Part shown: in pieces, positions 1 through 10,248 of the stretch | Numbering within the stretch: position 1 is the first letter of the stretch | How the letters are laid out: each line of letters begins with the position of its first letter | Assembly (NCBI GenBank): GCA_024509875.1 | Contig: JAMPIV010008060.1 | Span: 124,001-188,000 of the forward strand | From: Oreohelix idahoensis | Lineage: Eukaryota > Mollusca > Gastropoda > Stylommatophora > Oreohelicidae | Length of the DNA: 64,000 nt | Direction of reading: 5' to 3' | Notes under the pieces: generated by a model | The model's database searches: none | Seen by the model: only the letters and a program-made list of their open reading frames with translations | Told to the model about the DNA's origin: nothing | Made by a program: the position numbers and the translations under genes

Positions 1-71
1 TTCAAAATGAGGCTAGACTGCACTCGACTAGGGACTTTTAAGGACTTTCAACTCGATTTGAAATATGTATA

Positions 72-1384
72 CGAGGGTTGCTCAGAAAGTAATGCCCCAC
101 ATTTTTTTCTTGGAAACTATTTATTCACAATGTATGAAATTCACGTATTCTTTACACATGCTATTTTCCCACATAATCTCCGTCCACTTCTACGGCCTTG
201 CGCCAGCGCGAAACAAGGGCATGCATGCCTTCCCTGTACCAGCTTGTTTCCTGTTCACGTAGCCATGTCCTCACTGCACGAATAATGCTCTCGTCATCTT
301 CAAACCTTGTCCTGCACAGTGCATCCTTCAGTGGCCCAAAAAGATGAAAATCAGAGGGCGTCAGATCAGGACTATAGGGTGGGGGAGCACAGTGCAACCA
401 AATTTGGCGATTGCCTCCTGAGTTTTTAGACTTGTATGAGGGCGGGCATTGTCGTGCTGGATCAAAATGTCTACTGCATTCCTGTTAGGCCGCACTCGCT
501 GGTAGCGCTGTTTGAGTTTGTTGAGGGTTTTGATGTACGCGTCCGAATTGATTGTCTCACCTCTGGACATCACATCCAGAAGAATCACTCCATCAATGTC
601 CCAAAAGATGGTGATCATGACCTTTCCAGCGGAGGGAGTTGTCTTGAATTTCCTTTTTCGTGGTGATTGCGGATGATGCCACTCCATCGACTGCCTTTTC
701 GTCTCCTGCTCAAAATGGTGCGCCCAGGTTTTGTCACCTGTGACGATCCGGGACAAAAAGGCCTCCACCTCAGCATCAAAACGCTCCAACAATTCAGAAC
801 AGATGGTTTTCCTTTGATGTCTGTGGTCGGTTGTGAGACTTCAAGGAACCCATCTTGTGCATACCTTCAAATATCCGAGAGCGGCGATAATTGCCATCGC
901 TCTTCCATTGCTGACTGAAAGCTCTAGGGCCAATTGTCGACTTGTGCTGCGATGATCCTCACGATTAATGGCATTGGCGCACTGCAACATGTCTGGGCTG
1001 GTGGCTGTGGCAGGACGCCCAGACCGCGGCCGATCATGCAACTCCATCTCTTCACTTCCTGAAGCCATAACGCTCTGAACCCAGCGCCCAATGGTGCTCC
1101 CATCGACTGCACAACTTCTATACACAGCACACAAACGTTTGAATGTTCCCCACACTTTCTTTCTCCGCCACCAAGAATTCAATTACAACTCGTTGTTTGT
1201 AACATGTGTCGTACACAGATGCCATTTTTACAGACTACTACGGTGGCGCTATCTGTCGGACGACTGTGCAATTACGCACATGTACGCGGGGAAACATCAG
1301 TGTTGCTACGTGTAAATTTTCGCTTTGCTATCTTTATTCTGGGATGAGAAAAAAAATGTGGGGCATTACTTTCTGAGCAACCCT

Positions 1385-1386
<2 letters not shown>
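72..1386 (-). mobile_element. mariner-type DNA transposon with 35-bp terminal inverted repeats
   Basis: Positions 74-108 and 1350-1384 are perfect inverted repeats of 35 bp, starting AGGGTTGCTCAGAAAGTAAT. A TA lies just outside the left end (70-71). The right flank runs straight into a TG microsatellite, so the right TA is not preserved. The length (about 1.3 kb), the terminal repeats and the single internal transposase pseudogene fit the Tc1/mariner superfamily. The perfect terminal repeats suggest a fairly recent insertion even though the gene is frameshifted. Confidence 0.9.
161..1225 (-). pseudogene. mariner transposase (DD34D), frameshifted
   Basis: The reading frame starts at an ATG at 1225-1223 (MASVYDTCYKQ) and must change frame near 1130, near 840-790 and near 400-360. 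The N-terminal helix-turn-helix part (about 1182-841) includes the mariner linker-like RPRSGRPAT. The catalytic part shows TGDKTW (first Asp), QHDNARPHTS (second Asp) and YSPDLTPSDFHLFG (third Asp), so all three catalytic residues remain. The C-terminus ends VDGDYVGK at 161. The protein would bind the element's terminal repeats and catalyse cut-and-paste transposition, but the frameshifts make this copy inactive. Confidence 0.85.
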
Positions 1387-1426
<40 letters not shown>

Positions 1427-1450
1427 GGGCAAATATATATATATATATAG
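1386..1450. repeat. TG/TA microsatellite
   Basis: A (TG)n tract passes into (TA)n, is broken by a short GGGCAA, then resumes as (TA)n. It separates the mariner from the following SINE. Confidence 0.95.
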
Positions 1451-1720
1451 GAGGAGCCGTGGTAGCATAGTGGTTAGTGCACTGGCTTCCTAGCGCAGTG
1501 GTCTATGGTTCGATCCACAGATGACGCGGGAATTTTTTAGGCCACAAACGGCTCCTGGGTCGACCCAGCCCCAAATGGGTACCAGAGCAACTCTGGGAAG
1601 GTTAAGGCGGCCGGCGTGATGCCGACCACATCACCCCTCGTGTGCCGACGGTCAAGATAATATGGTCCTAACACCATATTCCCAATATGCCTCAATAGGC
1701 GTGTAACGGGTTCCTTTACC

Positions 1721-1722
<2 letters not shown>
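1450..1722 (+). mobile_element. tRNA-derived SINE
   Basis: The head contains an RNA polymerase III A-box-like TAGCATAGTGGTTAGTGC followed about 35 bp later by a B-box GGTTCGATCC, the layout of a tRNA-derived SINE promoter. A non-tRNA body follows (CCAGCCCCAAATGGGTACC and so on) and the element ends in CCTTTACCTTTT before a TA repeat. It is not a functional tRNA gene because no acceptor stem or cloverleaf closes around it. The family was not identified. Confidence 0.75.
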
Positions 1723-1802
<80 letters not shown>

Positions 1803-1818
1803 CAGATATATATACATA
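1723..1818. repeat. (TA)n microsatellite
   Basis: Nearly pure TA dinucleotides with a few CA interruptions directly follow the SINE tail. The SINE may have inserted next to, or seeded, this tract. Confidence 0.95.
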
Positions 1819-2745
1819 CTAGGACTCAGCTTGATTTTAAAAAGTCTTAACCAATTAATCTAATTTCTTTAATCAAAGATTAATTGATCAATTACAACCA
1901 GTTATAAAAAAATCATAAAACATTTTTTTAAAAATCACTTAGAACTTTTTTTTATTTTACTTGTTATAATGCAACATCGTCATGAAAATATAATGAAAAT
2001 ACTGACAAATTACGACCAAACAATTTATTATCATTAACCATCCTTGCAAAATTCCTTATGACAAATCTCTAACGTAGAACATGTTCTTGCATTTAAGCAA
2101 AAAAACATAAACATTGCTAACAATGGAATAATCAATAAAAATATGTTTTATCAGTTAATCGATTAAAAACTATTTAACCAATATATCAGTTAATTAATTG
2201 TTAAAGATCCCAGCCCTAATATATATAGGCCAACATTGGAAGTCGATGTACACGTAGTTTAACATTTCTTTAAGTCTCCTCAGTTTAACATGGATTTACA
2301 CATTTGCAGCACTTTACATTCTTGCAATTGTTTATAATTTTTTGTTAAAGCTAAAAGTGGGGAACAGCTATAGGAGCTGCAATTTTGATATGGATTATGA
2401 ATGCAGAGGTTGAATTGAAGAATAATGGGCTATGTACTAGATTTGGCCTTAAAAAAGAATTTGGAATCGCTGTAATAAGGAGTAAGTGCTTAGGGTATGG
2501 TTTTAAAAATCCTAAACTGAAAGTTAATCTTAAAATGGTTGAAATGTACAGTGGGCCGTGTTCTTCGATGTCACGCTAGTAAGTTGCCAATCTCGTTAGG
2601 ATTAAGGTTAGGTGGCTGAAATGAAGATAAGTGGGACCAGTATTTGAGCAATAGATTTTAGTTAGCAGCGACTTAACATTTTTAAAATCTGTTTAGTGCC
2701 TGGTAAAGGTAGTCCCATAGCATATACTGCTGTAGGGGAGTGAAG
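1819..2745. other. AT-rich sequence without a recognised gene
   Basis: The stretch is rich in TTAATTGATTAAT-like palindromic words between about 1845 and 2215, with no coding signature. A 64-codon open frame at 2385-2579 has no recognisable motif and no splice support. The missing first exon of the downstream lipid phosphatase gene was not found here. Confidence 0.6.
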
Positions 2746-2945
2746 TGTTAATGACTTCACCATACCAGGTCCAAGATCGAGATGTGCAGTGACCAGTTCC
2801 CTTCCTTGCTGCCTTTTCCTTTACTAACTCAAAGAGTCAGATACCCATTTACAGCTGGGGAGACTGGAGCTTGTTAGTACCGTGATTCGAACCCGCCACC
2901 TTTGCCACAAGAGACCAGCACTCTAATCACTCTGTCAATGCTTAA
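2745..2945 (-). mobile_element. tRNA-derived SINE (family with CCCATTTACAGCTGG body)
   Basis: Read on the minus strand, a tRNA-like head contains an A-box-like GATTAGAGTGCTGGTC and a B-box GGTTCGAATC. It is followed by a body with CAGCTGTAAATGGGTATCTGA and GGCAGCAAGGAAGGGAAC. The same body recurs near 58.55-58.81 kb and 63.62-63.77 kb, so this is a dispersed family. Confidence 0.65.
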
Positions 2946-3076
2946 ACACTTCATATTTCATGTCTTGTGTTAGATTATGTTTGTTTCTAGAAGAAGAAGA
3001 AGTTTCTAACCCAATATATTACCGGTCTATCTAATTAATGTGAATTGTCTCTTACATCGTTGACGTACGTTTACAG

Positions 3077-3272
3077 TACAGTTTTCATAGCATCAATATT
3101 GACTTGTACCTATCTTCCAGTTGCGGCAGGAATTTTTGCTATACAATTTGGATCAGAACCGTACCACCGTGGCTTCTTTTGTGATGATGAGAGCATCCAG
3201 CATCCATTTCTGCCTGATACAATACCTATGCCACTGGCAGCTTGTATAGGGGTATTTCTGCCTTTGGTAGTG
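3077..3272 (+). CDS. Lipid phosphate phosphatase (PLPP/LPP family), exon encoding TM1-TM2
   Basis: The frame reads TVFIASILTCTYLPVAAG (a hydrophobic first membrane segment), then YHRGFFCDDESIQHPF, the diagnostic first luminal loop of PLPP/wunen proteins, then a second hydrophobic stretch ending FLPLVV. The donor GTAAGT begins at 3273 and leaves phase 0. The 5' boundary is uncertain: the acceptor chosen is TTTACAG ending at 3076, but AG sites ending at 3081 and 3090 are possible. The N-terminal exon with the start codon is not recognised upstream in this window. These enzymes sit in the plasma membrane or ER-Golgi membranes and remove phosphate from lysophosphatidate, phosphatidate, ceramide-1-phosphate and sphingosine-1-phosphate. 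The exon joins in frame to 5060. Confidence 0.85.
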
Positions 3273-3464
3273 GTAAGTTGTTGGAAATAGTGTATACGTT
3301 CATTAAGAATTAATACAAATTTGTGGGGGGGAAAATTAATCAGAAAAGAAGTTTCTTTCATTGTTTCCTAGAAAAATAATTTGTGTAAACTTTTTGTAAG
3401 ACTTTCAACACTGTACAGCACCACTGTCTTTTCAAATTTTGCTGCTTATTGAGCATGGAAATAT

Positions 3465-3700
3465 GGAAGTGATGTCAAGAACTAGATGAGTGCCAGTGGA
3501 GCAAGAGATGAGAAGAAGATGCTGGAGATGGACAGGACACGTATTGAGGAAATCTGTTAACATGTGCCAGGCAGTCCTTGTTCTGTACTCCCTAGGGTAA
3601 GAGAGGTAGAGGGAGACCAAAGAACACATGGAGAAGAGAACTAGAGGAGTTAAACAAGACAGGAAGACCTTGCACTTCTTGGGGTGCTGAATGGTGATGG
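3465..3700 (+). mobile_element. RTE-type LINE (family B), 5'-truncated 3' fragment
   Basis: The + strand encodes a degraded form of the reverse transcriptase C-terminal end typical of RTE-like LINEs: a GH-LR box, ITRQ-like segment and RGRGRP-NTWRRELE-like segment. Related fragments occur at 6560-6725, 22183-22262, 23188-23350, 31925-32185, 57890-58020 and 63345-63605. Confidence 0.6.
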
Positions 3701-3756
3701 CGATGATACTGAGCATGGAGTATCTTTGCAGGTGGCTCCTTTGAGAGAGTCTCCAC

Positions 3757-3930
3757 CAAAGCATTCATGTAATCTTTCACTGGTGATTTCTGTAGCAGTT
3801 TTACACTATGAGGTTGCCATCCCTATGCGCAGCCTCATATATTAGTTGCCTTTTACAACCTGCCTTAGGGAGCAGTAGCCGTGATCTTATTTCATCTCCT
3901 CGGAAAACTGGAAGCTACAAGGGGCAAGAT
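3757..3930 (+). repeat. Dispersed repeat X, copy 1
   Basis: The segment follows the pattern GCATTCATGTAATC, TTTCTGTAGCAGTTT, ATGAGGTTGCCATC, then TTGCCTTTTACAACCTGCCT and GGGAGCAGTAG. The same ordered words recur at about 36905-37150, 55130-55270 and 57832-58255, and inverted at about 45300-45470 and 45680-45860. Its class is unknown. Confidence 0.6.
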
Positions 3931-4439
3931 ACTGTGCTTAGTCCACTTAATGACAGTGGAGATTTAGACATCTCCAAATACAAGTTCAGATTGATTGAAA
4001 GTCTTCGAGATGTGGGCTTAAAGGAACTTTTACTGTTTTTTTTTTTTTAAACCTGAGAAGTTATTAGCCACATCCATAACTCAAAACTTGCAAAATAGAA
4101 ATCACCATTGAAATTGACTGACAAAAAAGCTCAATGCATTTGCATGTTCATGTTTCATGGGCCTCCAGTCATTTAATATTTTTATATATGTCTAAATATG
4201 GGAAGAGGGTATGAGGTGCCAATTTGCAATGACCTATTTCAAAAGACTTCTAATGTGCATTGTTCCACGTTCATACAGTTTGACCGACTTGACATTTGAA
4301 TTGAAAATTCTGATTTTTTTGTGTTGGGCCTGATTTCGTTTCCAATGCAGTGAAAAGCTGTTTGTTTGGAAGGTTGAAAATGATGGGAGTTGGAAAAAAA
4401 GATTTTCTAAATATATAGTGTTTTTGTAGTTTAAGAAGG

Positions 4440-4975
4440 GCTACTGAGCTTCTCTCTCTTTAGCAGCCAATGCCAAATTGAAGACTCCTTGGTATTATCT
4501 ACATTATAGATCTAGGCTTTTCCTGTGGCTTTTCTGCTATTCTGAAACATGTTGAGTTGAAGCTTGGCCTGCATTTAAAGGAAAGTTACATCTGGTCCCA
4601 AGCCAGGAGTAAGAAGTGCGTGGCATACTGTGCATTCCCTGCCATCCAAGGCAGCTCTCCAACTATGCAGAGCTAAAATACTGTACTCTGGTTCTGGGCT
4701 GTCCCAAGGAATTATCACATCCTGCACAGAGCCACTTCTCAGCTTCCCCTGCTATCACTGGGTTCATAGTGAGATCCGTCTGCATGCAGTCAACCAAGTC
4801 AAGGCCCAATAATTACACCTGGGGCTCAAGTGACTTCTCTAAGCTTAGTGTGCAATGCTGGATTCTCACTAAGTTTCACCGCAGGTTCACGTACATATAT
4901 TGTAGCATTGTGGATAGCTAGTGGTCATATACGGATGACTCCAGATATGCCTCCATGCATAAATATATAGTGTAA
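4440..4975 (+). repeat. Dispersed repeat Y, copy 1
   Basis: The segment matches 55570-56200 over most of its length (shared words include CATTATAGATCTAGG/CATTGTAGATCTAGG, TGGTCCCAAGC, GTGGCATACTGT and TTAGTGTGCAATGCTGG). It also matches the reverse complement of 11224-11540, which lies inside the I-type LINE. No coding potential was found. Confidence 0.7.
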
Positions 4976-5059
4976 TAATACAGAAACTTCAATATACAAC
5001 AGTCAGAACATTCTTGCTTATAAATCTTTTTCAAATAGTTAACGTTTTTTCTTCTTCAG

Positions 5060-5358
5060 ATATTTGTTTTGGAATTTAATCTAAGGACAAACAACCTGGG
5101 AAGCATCATTTCTGTCAGTAAATCAAATGCAAAAAATAGATCATGGATGGCTGCTACTTACAATACTATAGCTGTTTTCATATTTGGAATGGCTGTTACC
5201 CAGTTTCTAACAGAAGTGGGGAAGTTTTCTATTGGCCGATTAAGGCCCCATTTCCTTACACTGTGCAATCCAGACATGACAGTACTGAACTGCAGTGCTG
5301 GATACATCACAGCAGACGTGTGTACATCTACAGATGCATTCAGGATGAAAGATGCTAG
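5060..5358 (+). CDS. Lipid phosphate phosphatase exon with catalytic motif C1
   Basis: This 299-bp exon begins at phase 0 after TTCTTCAG (5059) and ends at phase 2 before GTGAGT (5359). It completes TM2 (IFVLEFNLR), carries TM3 (TIAVFIFGMAVTQFLTEVG) and motif C1, KFSIGRLRP, which matches the KxxxxxxRP signature whose Lys and Arg bind the substrate phosphate. The luminal loop that follows has Cys residues and an N-glycosylation sequon NCS in VLNCSAGY, at the place where vertebrate PLPPs are glycosylated. The last two bases (AG) join the first base of the 7075 exon to make an Arg codon. Confidence 0.92.
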
Positions 5359-5561
5359 GTGAGTATTACAGATACACAGTAGTAGTTCATTTAGTTTGAT
5401 CAAAGTGTTTTTTCTGCTAGTAATTTAGCAAATAGTCTTAGTCAGATCTGTTAATTATTGACCCGTTTGCGCTAATTTTTTTTTTTTTCACACCTAACGC
5501 TCAAAGTTTCGTAGTTCTAAGATTATTCAAAACTTCACTAATGATGTTTTAGATCTAAATT

Positions 5562-5869
5562 TGGGACCGAAGATGCAGCAAAAGTGATGAATGCAGTCAG
5601 CGACCCATAGCTTGACTGCGTGCGTCAGGGTCAGTGAACCAGAGCTGACCAAGACCCTACTCTACCTCCAAGTGGTGGTCCTGGAAACAGGCTGCATCAC
5701 TACAGTCTCGCTGAGAGAGTAGGGGTCGAAGAGGGAAGGCACACTCTGTCCCCAAAAATGTGGTGCTGAAGTCGGATGTGTCAGCCGAAAGGCACAAATA
5801 TCACAGCTTCGTTGTAAACGGACACAACGCAACCAACGTCCTTTTCGTGATGAACGAGGAGGAAGAAGA
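5562..5869 (+). mobile_element. Retroelement with (GAA)n tail and 11-bp target-site duplication
   Basis: Identical 11-bp flanks AGATCTAAATT lie at 5551-5561 and 5870-5880. The 308-bp insert ends in GAGGAGGAAGAAGAA, the same kind of GAA tail as the I-type and RTE LINEs in this window. No open frame or tRNA promoter is evident, so it is either a 5'-truncated LINE or a LINE-dependent short element. It sits in a PLPP intron. Confidence 0.75.
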
Positions 5870-6059
5870 AGATCTAAATTCATAACTGTCATTATCAAAC
5901 CAAAGTTTGAGGTGCCATTCATCCTCTCTCTCTGTCTTTTCCCACACCCCCACCCATTCACATATTTTAATGTGTGTGTATGTTATTATTAACCATACAA
6001 TTAACCAGTGTTATATGGTGATCATTGAAAAAGATAAAGAAAATGTTTGATATGATTAT

Positions 6060-6330
6060 GAGTTTTCTTTTCCCTTTTTTTTTGTGCGTTCTGGGGGAAA
6101 CAGGATAGTATCATGCTCCAACCTACCGAGCTGTAAATGGGTTTTACAAGGCTCAGGCATCTGCTGGCCTTGACTTTCACTTTGTGTGTGAAGGCTGAGG
6201 AGTAGCTGCCTCTCTAGCTCCATTCCTAAGTAAGCTGAATTTTCTTCTCTGGACAGTAGTTGTCCATCGAGTTTTAGTTGGTACACCTTCTTGATGCTGC
6301 TAGTGAAAACTTTATATGGCACCACTCAGC
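6060..6330 (-). pseudogene. LINE reverse transcriptase fragment
   Basis: A minus-strand frame reads KLDGQLLSREENSAYLGMEL, resembling the (D/N)G-x-L-x-x-x-E-x-x-x-YLG-x-x-L-D box that follows the catalytic palm in I/Jockey/R1-type LINEs. The remainder does not match clearly, and no other domains remain. It is old and non-functional. Confidence 0.4.
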
Positions 6331-6559
6331 AGCTACAGAACACCTGCACATTCTTCAACTTGGCCATGGCTGCGAAAGAGCAACGAGCTCAGCAACCCTA
6401 GTTAATCAACAACAGTCACTACTGTTATTAACATATTGTTAATGAATAAACATTTAACAACATTTATTCAGATACCACCACAAAACATCTTCCTTCCCAT
6501 TTTAGATTCCTTCCCATTTGAGATTGCGTCATTTTCTAAAGGACCAAATGAGTGATTTG

Positions 6560-6725
6560 CCAGTGCTCTATTTTATAATTTTTAAAAGGTAGTGAAAATG
6601 ATGAGGAGAACATGGAAAGAACTTGAGATGATGGCACGTGACAGGAGGACTTGGCATGTGTTTGTTGAAAGCCTATGCTCCTTTGGGAGTGGAGGGTTAT
6701 GATCTGATTAATAGGTGGATTTTTC
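6560..6725 (+). mobile_element. RTE-type LINE (family B) tail fragment
   Basis: The words GGCACGTGACAGGAGGACTTGG and TTGTTGAAAGCCTATGCTCC match the 3' ends of the fragments at 63345-63605 and, inverted, 57890-58020. Only the extreme 3' end of the element is present. Confidence 0.65.
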
Positions 6726-7074
6726 AATGATCACTTCAACATGGTTTCCAGTCACTGAGATTGTTTGCAATATTAGTGTCATGTGCCAAATAACATGCCT
6801 AGAGAATTCCTGCAGGGGAAGGGAGAGTCTCTGATATAGAAAAAAATTGATCAGCTGCTTCCACCAGGCATATTCTAAGGCTACAAAATGACACTGGGGA
6901 CAACCCCCCCCCCCCATGTATAACAGATTGCTGCATAAACCCCCACTGCAAGAGCACGTAAGCCTTCCAGCACAGGGCAGTAGCAGACGTGACTCCATGC
7001 TCCATACAGATAAAAAAAGAAAAGGGAAGAAATGAAGAAGCGATTAAATAACAATGTTTGTTCCATTTTTTCAG

Positions 7075-7132
7075 GCAATCTTTTCCTTCAGGCCATTCAT
7101 CGTTTTCAATGTACTGCATGCTGTATTTGATC
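7075..7132 (+). CDS. Lipid phosphate phosphatase 58-bp exon with catalytic motif C2
   Basis: This small exon lies between TTTTTTCAG (ending 7074) and the donor GTAAGT (7133). Joined to the preceding AG it reads R-QSFPSGHSSFSMYCMLYLI and ends at phase 0. PSGH is motif C2 of the PAP2/LPP superfamily; its His acts as the acid that protonates the leaving lipid alkoxide. The 58-bp length and phases (2 to 0) keep the frame exactly between the neighbouring exons. It is too short to be picked up as an open frame on its own and was found from the need for a C2 motif between C1 and C3. Confidence 0.93.
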
Positions 7133-9439
7133 GTAAGTAATATTTATTTATTACATTTTCTCAGTCATTACTGTACTTGATATTTAGCAACGTTTCTTTA
7201 TTGCCATTCACCAGCACTTCACTTGATAGTAATATCTCATAATTACCATATCTTAGTACACGTCTGTATTCTTTTATCTGAACACCCAAAATATTCTGAA
7301 ATTTGAAAGTTACTTTGGGCGACTTTTGGGCACCGTCTAGAAAATAAAACAATCCGTTTTCCAAAACACGGTTGTCCCCCAAGGATTTTGATCAAAAGGA
7401 TAACGGACTTGTACTGTAGTACAGTTTTTAACAGTAAAATTTGCTTAAACATCTTGCCTCACTTAGAGCTTTACTGCACTTTAGTAACTTTTGCACTTAA
7501 TAGTAACATAAATTTGACTGTTACCATTTTCATGACTGACGGCTGTTTGAGCCTTCTAAAATATCAAAATGTTTTGCGCCCTTTCTCCTGACCTGAAGAC
7601 AATAAATCTTGTTAGCCGGCGAACACAGTATTGTTTACTTTGGCGGGAAATATCAGCTGACTTTGGCGTGAATAAGCATGAAATTAAAACCAGTTTAAGC
7701 GCATTCCTAATAAACGCAGGCCTAAAATAATTTGCTAGAAAATAACCTCGTGCAAAATACTATCTTTGTGTGGATTTTCATTGTGTTTTTCATTTTATTT
7801 GCTTTGTGGCAGCCGTTACAAAACAGCATCATCTGAGGAAAATATTGCCGAGGGTGACGCATTTTCTAATTAAATATCTTTAAATCTACAGGGCCCAGAC
7901 AGTTTTAAATTGCAAAAGAATGTTGAGAAATTAAAGATTTTCTCCGCCTAATTTCATTGTTGCAGCGCGCCGCGTTAATGTAAGTGGACTATTTCATAGG
8001 TCAGAGCTGACAAAGAACAGAAGCACGAACAGGCAGAAAGAATATGGACACGGTTAGGGTAGGCATGAATGGTGCATATGGAAATAAAAGAGTATGTGGG
8101 AGATGGACAAGGGCTAGAGACACGATTGGCAAGTTTTAATGAGTTATATGGTTTTATTTGTGGGCTCTTTTGTGACAACAAGAGTGAGGGCGTATTAACG
8201 TGGTATAATAAATGTATACCAAAAGATGAAGTATGGCTTAAAATTGGGGTTGATTATGGAAAAGGAAGTTTGAAAATTACAACGCCGGTAGAGAATTTGG
8301 AGAAATCAATTTATAAAACCAATACCATCCTATGAGAAAAATGACACATAATATCAGACATATAATAATTTTGGAATATTTATGAATGGTATGAAAGCTC
8401 AGATAGAGTCATTAAATGATTTAAAGTTGAGAGTGGGAAGGGTTAAAAAATAACTTATTTTAATTCAAGGATTATGACTTTTTAATGAAAATTTATGTTT
8501 TGTTCGGAGCTCAAGAAACACGTCTTTGGTGCATCCAGCCAAATAAGATGATTGAGATATCAGTCCAACACAAAACTTTCACACATAAAATAACTGTCAC
8601 AAATATATAACATCGAAAGTTCTCATAAAAGCAAACATTATAGAACACTGATGCTTATAAAGAATAAAGTTTTCACGGACATAGCTTTATATTATTGCTA
8701 GAGGACAGTTTAACTCGCTCAGTTAAGCTTTTGAGAAATAACACATCATCTCTCACAGCAAATCTATATGCCACGAATCAACCTCATTATTAAAAACATC
8801 AATACAGACATACATGAATTTGTTCAGAAAGCTCTTCCCCAATATGACAATTCCAAAACAGCGTAATCAGAAAAACTATGTTCAAACTGGATCAGAACTC
8901 ATAGCTATAGAATAGGCATGCATGGAGAACAAGGTGGAGAATTTGTACATTCAACGGTATCTAGGATTGAAAGATGACCATGCGGTAATAAAAACGTAAG
9001 TTCACAGTTGAAATTTATAATGGAAACGCATGTGCTACAAACTTCGTCATCTGTCTATGTAAAAATTCCCCTCAGAAAAAAAACGACAGCCTGAATGACA
9101 TGTGATAGCGATTTTGGGACCATGGCAGATATTATACAGCGTTGTTTGTATTATAATATTGTGAATGTTAATAATCATATCTCTGATACTGTGTGCGTAT
9201 TCATATAATAAGTTATATCATATTGTTTTAACACAATATTTCCACATTTTTATTTACAATGTACAGCATCTACTGTTGTTACTTTTTTTTTTAAATTCTC
9301 TGTAGAAGTTTAAGCTCTCGCACTCTTTATAGTACAAGAAATAGAAATTTAACCAAGATTAATTACTTGTCAATTCATCTTTTGATAATTCCTATTTGAA
9401 GCATGCTGCTAAAAAATTTCAGCGATGTACATTTTCTAT
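7133..9439. other. Start of 15.8-kb PLPP intron, no gene recognised
   Basis: AT-rich sequence with scattered short open frames and no recognised motif. An 88-codon frame at 8069-8335 (MVHMEIKEYVGDGQG) has no recognised homology and no promoter or splice context. No clear repeat boundaries were found. Confidence 0.6.
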
Positions 9440-9800
9440 AAGTATATAAACCAATAAAATGGTATCGAATCAGTTCTACAAATTAACGGTTCACATGATA
9501 CAAGGGACGTTTCGGGTTTTACCCTTCGTCAGTCACAGTTACAATTAGGTGACAAGGACAAGAATTACATATAGGTACTACAAAAACATAAGATGATGAG
9601 AAACATACACCAAATGAGCGATACAAGCGGATGGAAAAAGTAAACACCCACAGTGATGTGCGAAAAAAGAACAATAATAATACAAGAAAATCGTAAAACC
9701 TGAAAGAAATACCGAAACAAGAAAGTAAATAATCAACGAAACGAAAAAAAGAGACTGAACAAAACTTCGGAACAAGTAAAAGGTCACTTAGCTAGATCTG
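9440..9800 (-). mobile_element. Penelope-like element 3' remnant (probable)
   Basis: On the minus strand a T-rich noncoding stretch leads into a hammerhead-ribozyme-like motif (9532-9506). It is followed by CCTTGTATCATGTGAACCG and TGGTTTATA(T)ACTT. The latter half recurs at 58480-58542. Hammerhead motifs of this kind are known from the terminal repeats of Penelope-like retroelements. No reverse transcriptase or GIY-YIG sequence remains here, so the assignment rests on the motif. Confidence 0.5.
9506..9532 (-). ncRNA. Hammerhead-ribozyme-like motif
   Basis: The minus strand reads CTGACGA, then A-GGGT-AAA-ACCC, then GAAA, then CGTC. This gives the conserved CUGANGA box, a stem II that can pair GGGU with ACCC, the GAAA box and a GUC cleavage site. 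The stem III sequence is reduced to the palindromic ACGU, as in Penelope-type motifs thought to act as dimers. The A after CUGACGA would face a C at the base of stem II unless it bulges, so activity is not assured. Confidence 0.5.
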
Positions 9801-9995
9801 TAGATGCTTGGAATAGAACACTGAGGTACCTTGTCCAAGAAATCGTCTAAGGAAGGGACGTATAAGATAGCGACAATATAAAACTATGTGTTTGACATTT
9901 TCTATAACATGTCTATTTTATATTAATGTATAAATTGTGTACAGTTTATTCATACCGTTTAATGATATTGCGTAACAATGATGACATATTAAAAC

Positions 9996-10248
9996 TTGGA
10001 AAAAATTACTTTTTGCCCTTCAAAATGGACCTTGGAGTCCCTGAACAGTGCAATTGAAGCAGTAAAGCAAGGGATGGGGAAAAGGCAGGCAGCAAATACA
10101 TATGGTATCCCATGGGGTACATTTTGCGACAAGATTTCGGGTAGAAGAAAGATGGAAGAAACAACAAAAACCTATCTTACTACAGTAGAAGAGGAAGAAC
10201 TTGTGAACCACCTGAAACAGATGGGGACACGGGGTTTTGGGAAGACTA
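9996..10248 (+). pseudogene. pogo/Tigger-type transposase, N-terminal segment
   Basis: The frame reads KWTLESLNSAIEAVKQGMGK, RQAANTYGIPWGTFCDKISG, a pipsqueak-type helix-turn-helix found at the N-terminus of pogo-superfamily transposases, then EEEELVNHLKQMGTRGFGKT. No in-frame ATG is present; the first codon of the apparent frame is TTG, so the start is lost or lies elsewhere. The reading frame stops being transposase exactly at the left target-site duplication of the I-type LINE (10239-10248) and resumes in the matching frame at 15496. Confidence 0.85.

Larger units (their letters stand above)
3273..5059. other. PLPP intron filled with repeats
   Basis: This intron holds an RTE-type LINE tail fragment (about 3465-3700), a copy of dispersed repeat X (about 3757-3930) and a copy of dispersed repeat Y (about 4440-4975). 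The intervening sequence is AT-rich and noncoding. The intron has a GTAAGT donor and a TTTTTTCTTCTTCAG acceptor. Confidence 0.8.

Noticed and set aside
1450..1530. Functional tRNA gene
   Set aside because: Promoter boxes only. The downstream SINE body and lack of a cloverleaf argue against a tRNA.
2385..2579. Possible first exon of the lipid phosphatase gene
   Set aside because: It lacks a hydrophobic segment matching the start of the first membrane helix and has no donor site in a compatible phase that I could support.
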